From: Pseudomonas sp. S09G 359
Lineage (GTDB): Bacteria; Pseudomonadota; Gammaproteobacteria; Pseudomonadales; Pseudomonadaceae
Assembly (NCBI RefSeq): GCF_002843605.1
Contig: NZ_CP025263.1
Span: 936,501 to 1,000,500, forward strand
DNA: 64,000 nt
Direction of reading: 5' to 3'
Under the pieces are notes generated by a model. It had not been told where the DNA came from, made no database searches, and saw nothing but the letters and a program-made list of their open reading frames with translations. This document shows, one piece after another, positions 19,058-28,928 of this stretch; within the stretch, counting starts at the first letter, position 1, and each line of letters starts with the position of its first letter. A program made the position numbers and the translations under genes.

Positions 19058-19152
19058 CAATGTGGGAGCGGGCTTGCTCGCGAAAGCGGTGTATCAGTCA
19101 AGGATGTATTGACTGACACCCGGCTTTCGCGAGCAAGCCCGCTCCCACATTG
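19058..19152. repeat. REPIN (REP doublet), GAGCGGGC type
   Basis: Inverted pair of REP sequences: arms CAATGTGGGAGCGGGCTTGC... and its complement ...GCAAGCCCGCTCCCACATTG, each about 30 bp with internal hairpins, separated by about 33 bp. It lies between fruA and the phoD-like gene. Such elements are mobilised in trans by RAYT transposases; none is in this window. Confidence 0.9.
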
Positions 19153-19236
19153 GATCTCCAGTGCCTGTAGTTATGTCACATGGGCTTCATCCCCGCATGC
19201 TTTAGTCTCCCTTTTGATACTCAAGAGGGCACCTGC

Positions 19237-20778
19237 ATGAGCCACTTCGATCTCGGCCGCCGCCGCGTGATGCAAGCCGTTGGCGCTGGCCTGTTGTTGC
19301 CGGGCCTGGCGCCGGCGGTGATTGCTTCGGTCAAGGATCGGCCGCAACTCACCGACGGCGTGCAGTCCGGTGACTTGCTCGGCGACCGTGCGATGATCTG
19401 GAGCCGCAGCGACCGCCCCGCGAAGATGGTGGTGGAGTGGGACACCCGCAGCGTGTTCAGCAACCCGCGCAAATTCGTTTCGCCCCTTGCCGACAGCCGC
19501 ACGGACTTTACCGCCCGCGTCGAACTCAGCGGCCTGCCCGCCGACCAGGCGATCTTTTATCGCGTGCACTTCGAAGACGCCCAGACCGGCGTGGCCAGCG
19601 AACCCTGGTTCGGCCACCTGCGCAGCGTGCCGTCAGCGCGTCGCGACATTCGTTTTGTGTGGAGCGGCGACACGGTGGGGCAAGGCTTTGGCATCAACCC
19701 GGACATTGGCGGCATGCGCATTTACGAAGCCATGCGTCTGCGCCTGCCGGACTTTTTTATCCACAGCGGTGACACCATCTACGCCGATGGCCCGGTGCCG
19801 GCGCAACTGGCCACTGAAGGCGGGCGCATCTGGCGCAATATCACCACCGAAGCCAAGAGCAAAGTCGCGGAAACCCTCGATGAATATCGCGGCAATTACC
19901 GCTACAACCTGCTGGATGAAAACGTGCGCCGCTTCAACGCCGAAGTGCCGCAGATCTGGCAGTGGGATGACCATGAAGTGGTGAATAACTGGTCGCCGAG
20001 CAAACAGCTCGATGAGCGCTACCAGACCAAGGACATCAACACCCTGGTGGGCCGCGCGCGCCAGGCCTGGCTGGAATATTCGCCGATGCGCCAGCAAAGC
20101 GCCGATGGCGGTGGGCGCATTTATCGTAAGCTCAGCTATGGCCCGTTGCTGGATGTGTTTGTACTCGATATGCGCAGCTATCGCGGCCCCAACGACGACA
20201 ACCTGGGCGCAGAAAAAGCCTTCCTCGGCCGCGAGCAATTGGACTGGCTCAAGCGCGAACTCAAGGCCTCCCAGGCGCAGTGGAAGGTGATCGCCGCCGA
20301 CATGCCGATTGGCCTGGGCGTGCCCGATGGTGAGGTCAGCCCTGGCGTGCCGCGTTGGGAAGCGATCGCCAACAATGACCCGGGTGCGCCGCAAGGTCGT
20401 GAGCTGGAAATCGCCGAATTGCTCGGCTTTTTAAGGGCGCAACAGGTGCGTAACCATGTGTGGCTGACGGCGGACGTGCATTACTGCGCGGCGCATCACT
20501 ACCACCCGGATCGTGCGGCGTTCCAGGATTTTGAGCCGTTCTGGGAGTTTGTTGCGGGGCCGTTGAACGCTGGGAGTTTCGGGCCGAATCCGTTGGATAA
20601 AACCTTTGGGCCCGAGGTGGTGTTCGAGAAAGCGCCGCCGGCACAGAACACTTCGCCGTTTGCAGGGTTTCAGTTTTTTGGTGAGGTGCAGATTGATGGG
20701 CAGACGGCGGAGTTGACGGTCATCCTGCGGGACTTGGATGGGGTCTCAGTGTTCGAGCAAAAACTGCAACCCATTTGA
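19237..20778 (+). CDS. PhoD-family alkaline phosphatase, Tat-exported
   Basis: A 513-aa metallophosphoesterase of the PhoD family (phosphodiesterase/alkaline phosphatase, Ca and Fe dependent in characterised members). The N-terminus has a twin-arginine signal (GRRRVMQAVGAGLLLPGLAPA). The PhoD_N beta domain occupies about residues 38-130. The metal-binding core includes WSGDTVGQG, FIHSGDTIYADG, WDDHEVVNNW and WLTADVHYCAAHHY. The ATG at 19237 follows AAGAGGG; the longer reading starting at 19180 lacks a signal. The gene is isolated by REPINs on both sides. Confidence 0.92.
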   Translation: MSHFDLGRRRVMQAVGAGLLLPGLAPAVIASVKDRPQLTDGVQSGDLLGDRAMIWSRSDRPAKMVVEWDTRSVFSNPRKFVSPLADSRTDFTARVELSGLPADQAIFYRVHFEDAQTGVASEPWFGHLRSVPSARRDIRFVWSGDTVGQGFGINPDIGGMRIYEAMRLRLPDFFIHSGDTIYADGPVPAQLATEGGRIWRNITTEAKSKVAETLDEYRGNYRYNLLDENVRRFNAEVPQIWQWDDHEVVNNWSPSKQLDERYQTKDINTLVGRARQAWLEYSPMRQQSADGGGRIYRKLSYGPLLDVFVLDMRSYRGPNDDNLGAEKAFLGREQLDWLKRELKASQAQWKVIAADMPIGLGVPDGEVSPGVPRWEAIANNDPGAPQGRELEIAELLGFLRAQQVRNHVWLTADVHYCAAHHYHPDRAAFQDFEPFWEFVAGPLNAGSFGPNPLDKTFGPEVVFEKAPPAQNTSPFAGFQFFGEVQIDGQTAELTVILRDLDGVSVFEQKLQPI

Positions 20779-20795
20779 TTTGAAATGTGCTCAGA

Positions 20796-20890
20796 AAATG
20801 TGGGAGGGGGCTTGCCCCCGATAGCAGTGGGTCAGTCAGCTCATTTTTAGCTGACCCACAGTCATCGGGGGCAAGCCCCCTCCCACATTT
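20796..20890. repeat. REPIN, GAGGGGGC type
   Basis: Arms AAATGTGGGAGGGGGCTTGC... and ...GCAAGCCCCCTCCCACATTT with a palindromic centre GTCAGCTcatttttAGCTGAC. It separates the convergent phoD-like and piuB genes and probably folds in both transcripts. Confidence 0.9.
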
Positions 20891-20910
20891 AGATCTATAT
20901 TGTGATTGAA

Positions 20911-23436
20911 TCAGTACACATCCCGGCGATAGCGCCCCTGCTCGATCAAGCGCTCCACCGCCTCACTGCCCAGCACCTCATGCAGCACCTGATCCACCCC
21001 GGCAGCCATCCCCTGCAAGCTCCCGCACACATAAATCGCTGCGCCGTCGGCCAGCCATTTACGCAGCACATCGGCCGATTCGCGCAGGCGGTCCTGGACG
21101 TAGATCTTTTCCTCCTGGTCGCGGGAAAAGGCCAGGTCCAGCAGCGCCAGGTCGCCACTGGCGAGCCAGCCTTGCAACTCGTCCTGGCACAGGTAGTCGT
21201 GGGCGATATTGCGTTCGCCGAACAACAGCCAGTTGCGCTGCTGACCATCCGCAATGCGCGCCTTGAGCAAACTGCGCAGGCCGGCCAGGCCGGTGCCATT
21301 GCCCAGCAGGATCAACGGCACCGGCGCCTGCGGCAGGTGGAAACCGCTGTTGCGGCGCAGGCGCAGGCTGATCGCTGAACCGAGGGCCGCGTGCTCGGTA
21401 AGCCAGCCCGAGGCCAGGCCCAGGCTGCCATCCGGGTGCCGCTCCTGGCGCACGATCAGCTCCAGCACGCCGTCACTGGCAATCGAGGCGATGGAGTATT
21501 CGCGCATCGCCAACGGCGCCAGCGCATTCACCAGGGCCTGGGCATGCAGGCCCACCAGGTGGGCGCGGTTGTCCGGCAGTTGGCGTGTTGCCAGGGCCTG
21601 GTTGAGGCTTTGCGGCAGGCCGTCGACCAACACGCCGTCGCTGCCGGCCAGGCCCATGCCGAGCAGGAAGTGTTCGATGGCCCACGGGCAGTTGCGCGGC
21701 AGGACTTCCACCAGGTCACCGGCCTCCCAGCGCTGCGGCGAGGCGCTCGTCAGGCCCAGCAGGTACACATCGGAACCGCTGCTGTCACGGTTGAGCAGGG
21801 TGCGCTGGCTCAGCGTCCAGTGTTCATACTGGGCGGTCGGCCATGCCGCCGCCGGTGCATGGCCGGTGAGTTGGCCCAGCTGTTGTTGCCAGCTCAGCAG
21901 GGCGGCGCTGTCGCCGCTGTCCACTTCCACCGGGGCGAACAGCGGGTTGCCGCCCTGGTCTGTCAGCCAGAAATGCAGGCGCCGGGCAAAGCCGCAGAAG
22001 TGTTCGTACTGGCGATCACCCAAGGCCAACACCGAGTAGTTCAGGCCTTTGAGGGACAGGTTTTGGCCGAGCACGCTGCGTTCGAACCCGCGCGCGCTGT
22101 CGGGGGCTTCGCCGTCGCCGAAGGTGCTGACTACAAACAGCGCGTTTTCCGACTGGCGCAGGTCGTCCTGGCTGACGCTGCCCAATGGCTGCACCTTCAC
22201 CGGCAGGCCGGCCGCCTGCAATTGCCCGGCGGTCTGCCAGGCCAGTTGTTCGGCAAAGCCGCTCTGGCTGGCAAAGCCGATCAGCCAGGCCGGGGCATCA
22301 CTGTGGTTGGCGCCGAGGCCTTTGCGCGCATCCCGGACCTGGCGCTTTTTACGCCGACGGTCGAGGTACAGCAGCCAGCCGGTGATAAAAAACAGCGGCA
22401 TCAGCAGCGAACTGACGGTGAGGATAATGCGCCCCGCCAGGCCGAAGTAACTGCCGGTGTGCAGCGCATAGATGCTGGTCAGCAACTGCGCCTTGAGGCT
22501 CTTGCTGGCGTACCTGTCGTGGGATTTGACCTCGCCGGTGGCCGGGTCCAGGTTGATCTGGTTCAGCGCGCGGTCGTGGGGCGAGTTGCTCAGCAGGTAG
22601 TAGACGGTGGCCGGTTGCCCCGCCACGGCCGGCATGCGGATGTTATACGCGCTCAGGCCGGCGCCCGCATTGCTGTAGATGCTGCTCCAGATGGCGTCGT
22701 AATCAGCGACCGGCGCAGGGCCTTCGGGCGCCGGGCCGCGTTTGCGCACACGCTCGTTTTGTGGGGCGTCGGCTAACAGCTTGGTCAGCCCCTGGCTGTA
22801 CCAGTCGTAGGACCACGACAACCCGGTCAACGCTGACAGCAGATAGGCCAGCAGGCACCAGGTGCCGAACACCGAATGCAAATCCCAGTTGAAGCTGCGG
22901 CCCTTTTTGCGCCAGTCCAGGGTCAGCCAGGCGCGCCAGCTCGCCACTTGGCGCGGCCAGCGCAGGTACAGGCCGGAGAGGCAGAAGAACACCAGGATCA
23001 GCGTGCAGGCGCCGGTGATATTGCGCCCGGTTTCGCCCATTACCAGGAAGCGGTGAAATTGCAGCAGGAAACCGAAGACGTCCTGGCCCACGGCGTCGCC
23101 CATGTAGTCGCCGGTATAGGGGTCGAAGTAGCGCATCTGGCCACGGCGCTCACCCGGCGGCGGGGTGAAGAACACGCGCGCGGCGTTGCCGCTTTCGCTT
23201 TCTACCCACAGCATCGACACGGTCTTGCCTTCGGTGGCTTCCAGCTTGCGCACCAGCTCGGCGGGCGGCAGCACGCCGGCTTCGCGTTTTTCGACGCTTA
23301 ATACCGTGGGGTTGAGCGCCCGCAGTATTTCATCCTGAAACGACACCGCCGCCCCGGTGATCCCCATCAAGGCCAGCACCAGCCCGGCAGTGATGCCGAA
23401 GAACCAGTGCAACTGGAACAGGGTTTTCTTCAACAC
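20911..23436 (-). CDS. piuB: PepSY/flavodoxin/FAD reductase for siderophore iron (PiuB type)
   Basis: An 841-aa inner-membrane oxidoreductase. The N-terminal part (about residues 1-370) is a PepSY_TM module with four helices ([74 protein letters not shown]). Then come a flavodoxin-like domain (about 390-520, [13 protein letters not shown]) and a ferredoxin-NADP reductase-like FAD/NADPH unit ([31 protein letters not shown]). It probably reduces ferric siderophores in the periplasm, as for FoxB/FpvG-like partners; this is inference. Start is GTG at 23436 with GAGGCGG upstream. It lies downstream of piuA, as PA4513 does. Confidence 0.9.
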   Translation of the reverse strand: MLKKTLFQLHWFFGITAGLVLALMGITGAAVSFQDEILRALNPTVLSVEKREAGVLPPAELVRKLEATEGKTVSMLWVESESGNAARVFFTPPPGERRGQMRYFDPYTGDYMGDAVGQDVFGFLLQFHRFLVMGETGRNITGACTLILVFFCLSGLYLRWPRQVASWRAWLTLDWRKKGRSFNWDLHSVFGTWCLLAYLLSALTGLSWSYDWYSQGLTKLLADAPQNERVRKRGPAPEGPAPVADYDAIWSSIYSNAGAGLSAYNIRMPAVAGQPATVYYLLSNSPHDRALNQINLDPATGEVKSHDRYASKSLKAQLLTSIYALHTGSYFGLAGRIILTVSSLLMPLFFITGWLLYLDRRRKKRQVRDARKGLGANHSDAPAWLIGFASQSGFAEQLAWQTAGQLQAAGLPVKVQPLGSVSQDDLRQSENALFVVSTFGDGEAPDSARGFERSVLGQNLSLKGLNYSVLALGDRQYEHFCGFARRLHFWLTDQGGNPLFAPVEVDSGDSAALLSWQQQLGQLTGHAPAAAWPTAQYEHWTLSQRTLLNRDSSGSDVYLLGLTSASPQRWEAGDLVEVLPRNCPWAIEHFLLGMGLAGSDGVLVDGLPQSLNQALATRQLPDNRAHLVGLHAQALVNALAPLAMREYSIASIASDGVLELIVRQERHPDGSLGLASGWLTEHAALGSAISLRLRRNSGFHLPQAPVPLILLGNGTGLAGLRSLLKARIADGQQRNWLLFGERNIAHDYLCQDELQGWLASGDLALLDLAFSRDQEEKIYVQDRLRESADVLRKWLADGAAIYVCGSLQGMAAGVDQVLHEVLGSEAVERLIEQGRYRRDVY

Positions 23437-23520
23437 GTCTGACCGCCTCGTCTATCTGAATATGTAGGGCACGGCGCGCATTATGCCGTGGGTTAACGAG
23501 AAAAATTCTGTTTTACACGC

Positions 23521-23554
23521 AAAAGCCCCACGCATCCGATACGTGGGGCTTTTT
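23521..23554 (-). terminator. Intrinsic terminator after piuA
   Basis: On the minus strand AAAAGCCCCACG pairs with CGTGGGGCTTTT around a 10-nt loop, 18 bases past the piuA stop. The symmetric A/T flanks would let it work on either strand. It separates piuA from piuB, so piuB may rely on read-through or its own promoter. Confidence 0.9.
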
Positions 23555-23571
23555 GCTCTGGGTTGCCGCGT

Positions 23572-25875
23572 TTAGAAGTGGAAACTGGTGGACAACAACG
23601 CCGTACGACCGGCCGCCTGGTTGGCGAAGTGCGAGGCGTAGGCCTTGTCGTAATAGGTCTTGTCGGTCAGGTTCTGCACGTTCAGTTGCAGGTCGACGTT
23701 CTTGGTCAGCTTGTAGCTGGCCATGGCGTCGTAGCGGGTGTAGGACGGCACATAAACCGTGTTGGCCGCGTCGCCGTAAACCTGGTCGACATAAAACGCG
23801 CCACCGCCGATGGTCAGTTTCGGGGTCAGGTTATAAGTGGTCCACAGGCTGAACGAGTTCTCTGGCGTGTTGGGCATCTGGTTGCCTTTGTTGGAACCAA
23901 CCTGGACCACGCCCTGGCGGTTACCGTTCTTGCCCGGGTCAACCAACTCGGCTTTCAAGTAGCTGTAGCCGGCGAACACTTGCCACTGGTCGGTGATTTT
24001 GCCGCTGGCCGACAGCTCCAGGCCGTCGACGCGGGATTCGCCGGCGGTTTCGTAGGTGTTGGAGTCCACCAGGATGCGCGTGTTTTTCTTCTCGGTACGG
24101 AACACGGCGGCCGACAGGGACAGGCGGTTGTGGAACAGGTCCCACTTGGTGCCCAGCTCGTAGTTGACGGTTTCTTCCGGTTGCAGGTCGCTGGTGTTGA
24201 TACCGGTCGGGATCGCGTTGCTGTCCACGCCTTCACCCACCAGGCCGCCGGCCGGCGAGGCCGAGGTGGCGTAGGAGGTGTAGATACTGCCGTTGTCCAG
24301 CGGCTTCCAGACCATGCCCGCCTGCCAGTTGAAGAACTGGCTGTCGTCCTTGACCTTGCTGCGCGCCTGGACGGTCGCGGTTGGCACGGCGTTGGTATTG
24401 GCTTGGGTGTCGAAGGTGTCGTAGCGCAGGCCGACGTTCAGCAGCCATTTAGGGTCCAGTTCGATGGTGTCGAACACATAGGCGGCGCGGCTGGTGGCCT
24501 TGGTGTTGGTGCCGTTGTAGTTGCGCGCGATGCTGCCGGTCCAGGCGTCGTCCGGGTTGGGGTTGCTCAGCGAGGTGCACTGGCCGCCACGGCCGCCACC
24601 GGCTACGGTGCAGGTCGGGTTGGTGTTCGGCGTGACGGTGTAGCCGCTGACGCGGGTTTCTTCACCGGTGAATTCCAGGCCGGTGGAGTAGCTGTGCTTG
24701 AAGCCCAGTGCCTGGAACGTGCCGAACAGGTCGGTCTGGTTGGTGGTGGTAGTGGTGGTGGAAACGCGGGTATTGGCACGACGCCACACGGTGCCGAAAC
24801 GGTTGACGTTGCGCTGGCTGTCGTCCGGCTGGGTGAGCACGTAGTCCTGGCCGGTGCTGCCATGGCGCAGGGTGTTTTTCAGCGTCATGCTGTCGCTCAG
24901 GTCGTGCTCGACGGAGATCGTACTGATATCGGCGCGGGTCTTGCGGAAATCGCGGCTTTTGAGACCGTAGAAGTTGTTGCTGTCGCCGCCGTCGGTGGGC
25001 TTGTCGTGCACGTGGGTGGTGGCGGTGGCAGAGCCGTAGCCGTACGGGATGCCCGAATCCGGCAGGTCGTTGCTTTCCATATGGTAGTAGCTGAGGTTGA
25101 CGCGGGTCGGGGTGCCCAGGCCGAAGGTCAGCGACGGCGCAACGCCCCAGCGGTCGTAATTGACCGCATCGCGACCGGCTACGTTCTGCTCGTGGCTCAT
25201 CAGGTTCAGGCGGAACGCGGCGCTGTCATCGAGGAACTGACGGTTCACGTCGAGTACGTAGCGGCGGGTCTGGTCGGAGCCGTAGGTGAAGCCGCCGTTG
25301 GTGAAGTCCCGGGCTTGCGGGGTCTTGCTCACCAGGTTGAGGCTGCCGCCGGCCGAACCGCGGCCGCCGAACGACGAGTTGGGGCCTTTGCTGACTTCGA
25401 TCGATTCAATGTCGAAGATCTCGCGGCTCTGGCCGCCGGTGTCGCGCACGCCGTCCAGGTAGGTGTCGCCCTGGGCATCAAAACCCCGGATGAACGGGCG
25501 GTCGCCCTGGGGGTTGCCGCCTTCGCCGGCGCCGAAGGTAATGCCCGGTACGGTGCGCAACGCATCCTGCAATGAGGTGGCGGCGGTGTCCTTGAGTACT
25601 TGTTGCGGCACCACGGTGACCGAGCGCGGGGTATCCACCAGCGGCGCGGTGTATTTCTGCGAAGCGGCTTTTTCGACCTGATAGGAGGTGCTGTCCTGGT
25701 CTTCGCCGGTGATGCTGGTGGCACCCAGGGAGATGCTGTTGCGCTGGTCCTTTTGCTCAGTGTCTTCGGCCGCTTGCGCCATATGGGCTGCAGAGCTGGC
25801 GCCGAGGGCTACGCCGATGGCCGAGGCCAGTAAACGTGGCGAACTGGTAGGTGTTTTTATTGAAGTGCGCGACAT
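23572..25875 (-). CDS. piuA: TonB-dependent siderophore receptor PiuA (Fiu-like)
   Basis: A 767-aa outer-membrane receptor for catecholate-type ferric siderophores; PiuA/PiuD also imports siderophore-cephalosporins in P. aeruginosa. Order: signal peptide ending about residue 35 (AAHMAQAAED), plug domain (about 65-180, with DTPRSVTVVPQQVLKD and GPNSSFGGRGSAGGSLN), 22-strand barrel, and a C-terminal strand ending with Phe (LLSTSFHF). The ATG at 25875 follows AAGGAC. It is divergent from piuC, with an AT-rich gap that may hold Fur sites. Gene order piuB, piuA, piuC, Sel1 equals PA4513-PA4516. Confidence 0.94.
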   Translation of the reverse strand: MSRTSIKTPTSSPRLLASAIGVALGASSAAHMAQAAEDTEQKDQRNSISLGATSITGEDQDSTSYQVEKAASQKYTAPLVDTPRSVTVVPQQVLKDTAATSLQDALRTVPGITFGAGEGGNPQGDRPFIRGFDAQGDTYLDGVRDTGGQSREIFDIESIEVSKGPNSSFGGRGSAGGSLNLVSKTPQARDFTNGGFTYGSDQTRRYVLDVNRQFLDDSAAFRLNLMSHEQNVAGRDAVNYDRWGVAPSLTFGLGTPTRVNLSYYHMESNDLPDSGIPYGYGSATATTHVHDKPTDGGDSNNFYGLKSRDFRKTRADISTISVEHDLSDSMTLKNTLRHGSTGQDYVLTQPDDSQRNVNRFGTVWRRANTRVSTTTTTTNQTDLFGTFQALGFKHSYSTGLEFTGEETRVSGYTVTPNTNPTCTVAGGGRGGQCTSLSNPNPDDAWTGSIARNYNGTNTKATSRAAYVFDTIELDPKWLLNVGLRYDTFDTQANTNAVPTATVQARSKVKDDSQFFNWQAGMVWKPLDNGSIYTSYATSASPAGGLVGEGVDSNAIPTGINTSDLQPEETVNYELGTKWDLFHNRLSLSAAVFRTEKKNTRILVDSNTYETAGESRVDGLELSASGKITDQWQVFAGYSYLKAELVDPGKNGNRQGVVQVGSNKGNQMPNTPENSFSLWTTYNLTPKLTIGGGAFYVDQVYGDAANTVYVPSYTRYDAMASYKLTKNVDLQLNVQNLTDKTYYDKAYASHFANQAAGRTALLSTSFHF

Positions 25876-26081
25876 GACGTGTCCTTTCCCCAAGGATGTG
25901 AGGCGGCGGAATATAGGGTGAACAAGTATTCATATCAATTGCGATACATTGCTAATTGCACTGAATTTACATTCTTTACACTTTTTGCTTACGGTTTTTA
26001 CCGACTCATCCGTCACCGGCGTTTTACAGAGCGGATAAGAATCAATACCATTGGCGCCTCTCTGCTTTCAGGTATCACCCC
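25876..26081. promoter_or_regulatory. Divergent piuA-piuC control region with possible Fur box
   Basis: A 206-bp region that is clearly more AT-rich than its surroundings. Around 25926-25950 it has an inverted TATC...GATA arrangement within TATCAATTGCGATA that partly resembles a Fur box. The match is imperfect, so iron control is inferred mostly from the genes. Confidence 0.4.
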
Positions 26082-26762
26082 ATGCTGCTGCACATTCCCG
26101 GCCTGTTCTCTCGCGAGGAGGTGCAGCGCATTCGCCAAGCCCTGGAAAACGCCGACTGGGCCGACGGAAAAATCACCGCCGGGCACCAGTCCGCGAAGGC
26201 CAAACACAACCTGCAATTGCCCGAAGGCCACCCGCTGGCCAAGGAAATCGGCGCGGCGATGCTTGAGCGGTTGTGGAAAAACCCGCTGTTTATGTCAGCG
26301 GCGTTACCGCACAAAGTTTTCCCGCCCTTGTTCAATTGCTACACGGCCGGTGGCAGTTTCGACTTCCATATCGACAATGCCGTGCGCCAGGCCCGGGGCA
26401 GCCACGAGCGGGTGCGCACGGATCTGTCGTCCACCCTGTTCTTCAGCGACCCGGAGGAATACGACGGCGGCGAACTGGAGATCCAGGACACCTTCGGCCT
26501 GCAACAGGTCAAGCTGCCAGCCGGCGACCTAGTGCTGTACCCCGGCTCCAGCCTGCACAAAGTCAACGCCGTGACCCGTGGCGCGCGTTATGCCTCGTTC
26601 TTCTGGACCCAAAGCCTGGTGCGCGAAGACAGCCAGCGCACCCTGCTGTTCGAGATGGACGGCGCGATCCAGCAACTGACCGCGGACGTGCCCGACCATC
26701 CGGCGCTGATTCAGCTCGCCGGCACCTACCACAACCTGCTGCGCCGCTGGGTCGAGGTCTGA
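26082..26762 (+). CDS. piuC: PKHD-type Fe(II)/2-oxoglutarate hydroxylase PiuC
   Basis: A 226-aa cytoplasmic dioxygenase of the PKHD/YbiX family, found beside Fiu/PiuA receptors across gammaproteobacteria. Iron ligands are His96 and Asp98 in SFDFHIDNA and His159 in [13 protein letters not shown]; Arg169 is placed to bind 2-oxoglutarate. The substrate is not known. The ATG at 26082 gives the family N-terminus ([10 protein letters not shown]). Only one base separates its stop from the Sel1 gene, so the two are co-transcribed. Confidence 0.94.
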   Translation: MLLHIPGLFSREEVQRIRQALENADWADGKITAGHQSAKAKHNLQLPEGHPLAKEIGAAMLERLWKNPLFMSAALPHKVFPPLFNCYTAGGSFDFHIDNAVRQARGSHERVRTDLSSTLFFSDPEEYDGGELEIQDTFGLQQVKLPAGDLVLYPGSSLHKVNAVTRGARYASFFWTQSLVREDSQRTLLFEMDGAIQQLTADVPDHPALIQLAGTYHNLLRRWVEV

Positions 26763-26763
26763 C

Positions 26764-27513
26764 ATGGGGTTTTTATTGCGCCGCGAAGAAGTGCTCAACG
26801 TCGAGCAGTTGCAGGGCATGCTCGACGACTCGCCGGTGCGTGCGGCTCAGGCCATCCTGATCGCGGCGAAGGAGGGCGTAGTGGATGCGCAGGCGTTACT
26901 CGGGCAAATCCTGCTGGAAGGGCAGGGTATTGCGCGCGATGAAGCGCTGGCGTTGCGCTGGTTCCAGATAGCGGCCAATCGCGGGCATTCGATGGCGCGC
27001 AATATGGCCGGGCGCTGCCTGGAGCATGGCTGGGGCTGTGCCGTGGATGAAGCGGCGGCGGCGCGGGAATATCGCCAGGCGGCCGAGGCCGGGTTGGATT
27101 GGGGCCAGTACAACTACGCCAACCTGCTGGCTACCGGGCGTGGGGTGGCTGAAGACCAGCAACACGCGCTGGCTTTTTATCGCCAGGCGGCAGAGCAGGG
27201 GCATGCCAAGTCGATGAACCTGTTGGGGCGTTATCTGGAAGATGGTCAGCATTGTCCGCGGGATCTGCAGGCGGCCGTGGACTGGTATCGGCGCTCAGCC
27301 GAAGGTGGCGATTTTCGTGGGCAGTTCAGCTATGCGGCGGTGCTGGCCGACAGCGGTCAAATCGATGAGGCGCTGGGTTGGTTGGGCAAGGCGCTGGCCG
27401 GCGGCAATCTCAAGTTCCTGAACACGGCGCACAAGGCCCTCGCGGCGGCGAATGACCCGCAGATACGCGCGATGGCTGACGCCTACCAGCAACGCGCCGC
27501 CAGCTTTTCTTGA
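26764..27513 (+). CDS. Sel1-repeat (TPR-like) protein
   Basis: A 249-aa protein built of about five Sel1-like repeats with the pattern A..LL...G.G...D...A..W...AA..G, for example ALLGQILLEGQGIARDEALA, RNMAGRCLEHGWGCAVDEAA, YANLLATGRGVAEDQQHALA and LLGRYLEDGQHCPRDLQAAV. There is no clear signal peptide. Sel1 proteins usually scaffold protein complexes; the partner here is unknown. It starts one base after piuC and corresponds to PA4516. A shared terminator follows. Confidence 0.9.
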   Translation: MGFLLRREEVLNVEQLQGMLDDSPVRAAQAILIAAKEGVVDAQALLGQILLEGQGIARDEALALRWFQIAANRGHSMARNMAGRCLEHGWGCAVDEAAAAREYRQAAEAGLDWGQYNYANLLATGRGVAEDQQHALAFYRQAAEQGHAKSMNLLGRYLEDGQHCPRDLQAAVDWYRRSAEGGDFRGQFSYAAVLADSGQIDEALGWLGKALAGGNLKFLNTAHKALAAANDPQIRAMADAYQQRAASFS

Positions 27514-27519
27514 GGCATA

Positions 27520-27549
27520 AAAAAACCCATGACATGTCATGGGTTTTTT
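27520..27549. terminator. Bidirectional intrinsic terminator between Sel1 gene and speC
   Basis: AAAAAACCCATGAC followed by GTCATGGGTTTTTT: a perfect stem with an A-run on one side and a T-run on the other. It serves the convergent Sel1 gene (+) and speC (-). Confidence 0.93.
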
Positions 27550-27562
27550 GTGTGCAGCGGTC

Positions 27563-28726
27563 TTACACGTAGAACGACTTCAACGGCGGGAAGCCATTGA
27601 ACTCAACCGCGCTGTAGCTGGTGGTGTAGGCACCGGTCGACAGCCAGTACAAACGGTCACCAATCGCCAGGTTCAGCGGCAGGCCGTACTTGTAGTTTTC
27701 GTACATGATATCGGCGCTATCGCAGGTAGGACCGGCGATGACCACTTCTTCCATCTCGCCTTTCTTCTCGGTCCAGATCGGGAACTTGATGGCTTCGTCC
27801 ATGGTTTCGATCAGGCCGGAGAATTTGCCCACATCCGTGTACACCCAACGCTCGACGGCGGTGCGCGATTTACGCGCTACCAACACCACTTCACTGACCA
27901 GGATACCGGCGTTGGCGATCAACGAGCGGCCTGGCTCCAGGATGATTTCCGGCAGGTCGTCGCCGAAGTCTTCTTTGAGGAAGCGGATGATTTCTTCGGC
28001 GTAGGTTTCCAGGCTGTTGGTGCGGGTGATGTAGTTGGCTGGGAAGCCACCGCCCATGTTGATCAGCTTGAGGTGGATGCCGTCTTCTTCTTTCAGGCGT
28101 TCGAAGATCACTTTGACCTTGGCAATCGCCGCGTCCCACACGCTGATGTCGCGTTGTTGCGAACCGACGTGGAACGAGATGCCGTAAGGCACCAGGCCCA
28201 GGTCACGGGCGAGGATCAGCAGGTCCATGGCCATGTCGGTCTGGCAGCCGAATTTGCGCGACAGCGGCCAGTCAGCCGTGGTCGAGCCTTCGGTGAGGAT
28301 ACGCACATACACTTTCGACCCCGGAGCGGCCTTGGCGATGTTGCGCAGGTCGGCTTCGGAGTCGGTGGAGAACAGGCGCACGCCCTTCTCGTAGAAGTAG
28401 CGGATGTCCTTGGATTTCTTGATGGTGTTGCCGTAGCTGATACGGTCGGCGCTGACGCCGCGGTCCATGACCTTGTCCAGCTCGTAGATCGAGGCGATGT
28501 CGAAGCTCGAACCTTTCTCTTTGAGCAGGTCGATGATCTCCACGGCAGGGTTGGCCTTGACCGCGTAATACACCTTGGCGAACTCGAAACCGGCGCGCAG
28601 GTCATCGTAGGCCTGGCTGATCATCGCGGTATCGATCACCACGAACGGGGTTTCTTGCTTGTCGGCGAACGCCTTCATTTTGTCAAAAGTGGCGCGCGCG
28701 AAATAGTCTTCGACGTTGATCGACAT
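27563..28726 (-). CDS. speC: Ornithine decarboxylase (fold III, PLP dependent)
   Basis: A 387-aa enzyme making putrescine from ornithine; some relatives also accept lysine. It is of the eukaryotic-like alanine-racemase fold. PLP Lys57 lies in YYAVKANP. The PLP-phosphate and substrate motifs are SFHVGSQQRD and NMGGGFP near the middle, EPGRSLIANAG, and the catalytic Cys in GPTCDSADIMYEN. The ATG at 28726 follows AGGAG at a good distance and gives the known SpeC length. The frame stays open to an ATG at 28819, but that start has no ribosome site. Position equals PA4519. A long leader with a terminator-like hairpin precedes it. Confidence 0.95.
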   Translation of the reverse strand: MSINVEDYFARATFDKMKAFADKQETPFVVIDTAMISQAYDDLRAGFEFAKVYYAVKANPAVEIIDLLKEKGSSFDIASIYELDKVMDRGVSADRISYGNTIKKSKDIRYFYEKGVRLFSTDSEADLRNIAKAAPGSKVYVRILTEGSTTADWPLSRKFGCQTDMAMDLLILARDLGLVPYGISFHVGSQQRDISVWDAAIAKVKVIFERLKEEDGIHLKLINMGGGFPANYITRTNSLETYAEEIIRFLKEDFGDDLPEIILEPGRSLIANAGILVSEVVLVARKSRTAVERWVYTDVGKFSGLIETMDEAIKFPIWTEKKGEMEEVVIAGPTCDSADIMYENYKYGLPLNLAIGDRLYWLSTGAYTTSYSAVEFNGFPPLKSFYV

Positions 28727-28831
28727 GCTGGGAACTCCTACTGGCAAACTAGATTGATCAATGGGTGCAAATGAACGTCCTCCGTATCCCCACTTTGGTT
28801 CGCCTACTTCCCAAGGCATGTCGCCGAAAGC

Positions 28832-28867
28832 AAAAAGGCCACGGGAATAACCGCTTCCCTTGGCCTT
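28832..28867 (-). terminator. Terminator-like hairpin inside the speC leader (possible attenuator or sRNA end)
   Basis: On the minus strand: AAGGCCA, AGGGAA, a 7-nt loop GCGGTTA, TTCCCG, TGGCCTT and a run of T. One mismatch interrupts the stem. It lies about 90 nt after a predicted promoter and about 105 nt before the speC start codon, so unhindered transcription should stop before speC. Confidence 0.7.
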
Positions 28868-28928
28868 GCTGTCTCGTCGTCAGTACTTGAGCCGGATGGA
28901 TCGTTTCCAGCATGGACGTTCGGCGCGA

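Noticed and set aside
19058..19152. Long inverted repeats considered as a CRISPR or IS end
   Set aside because: Only one pair of arms per site, with REP-type heads and no spacer array or transposase gene. These are REPINs.
23563..25575. 670-aa open frame antisense to piuA
   Set aside because: It mirrors the receptor codons (Val/Gly/Arg-rich low-complexity protein) and covers no independent motif.
28727..28819. 31-residue N-terminal extension of SpeC from an ATG at 28819
   Set aside because: The frame is open but there is no ribosome site before 28819, a strong AGGAG precedes 28726, and SpeC enzymes start near MSINVEDYF with a length of 387 aa.
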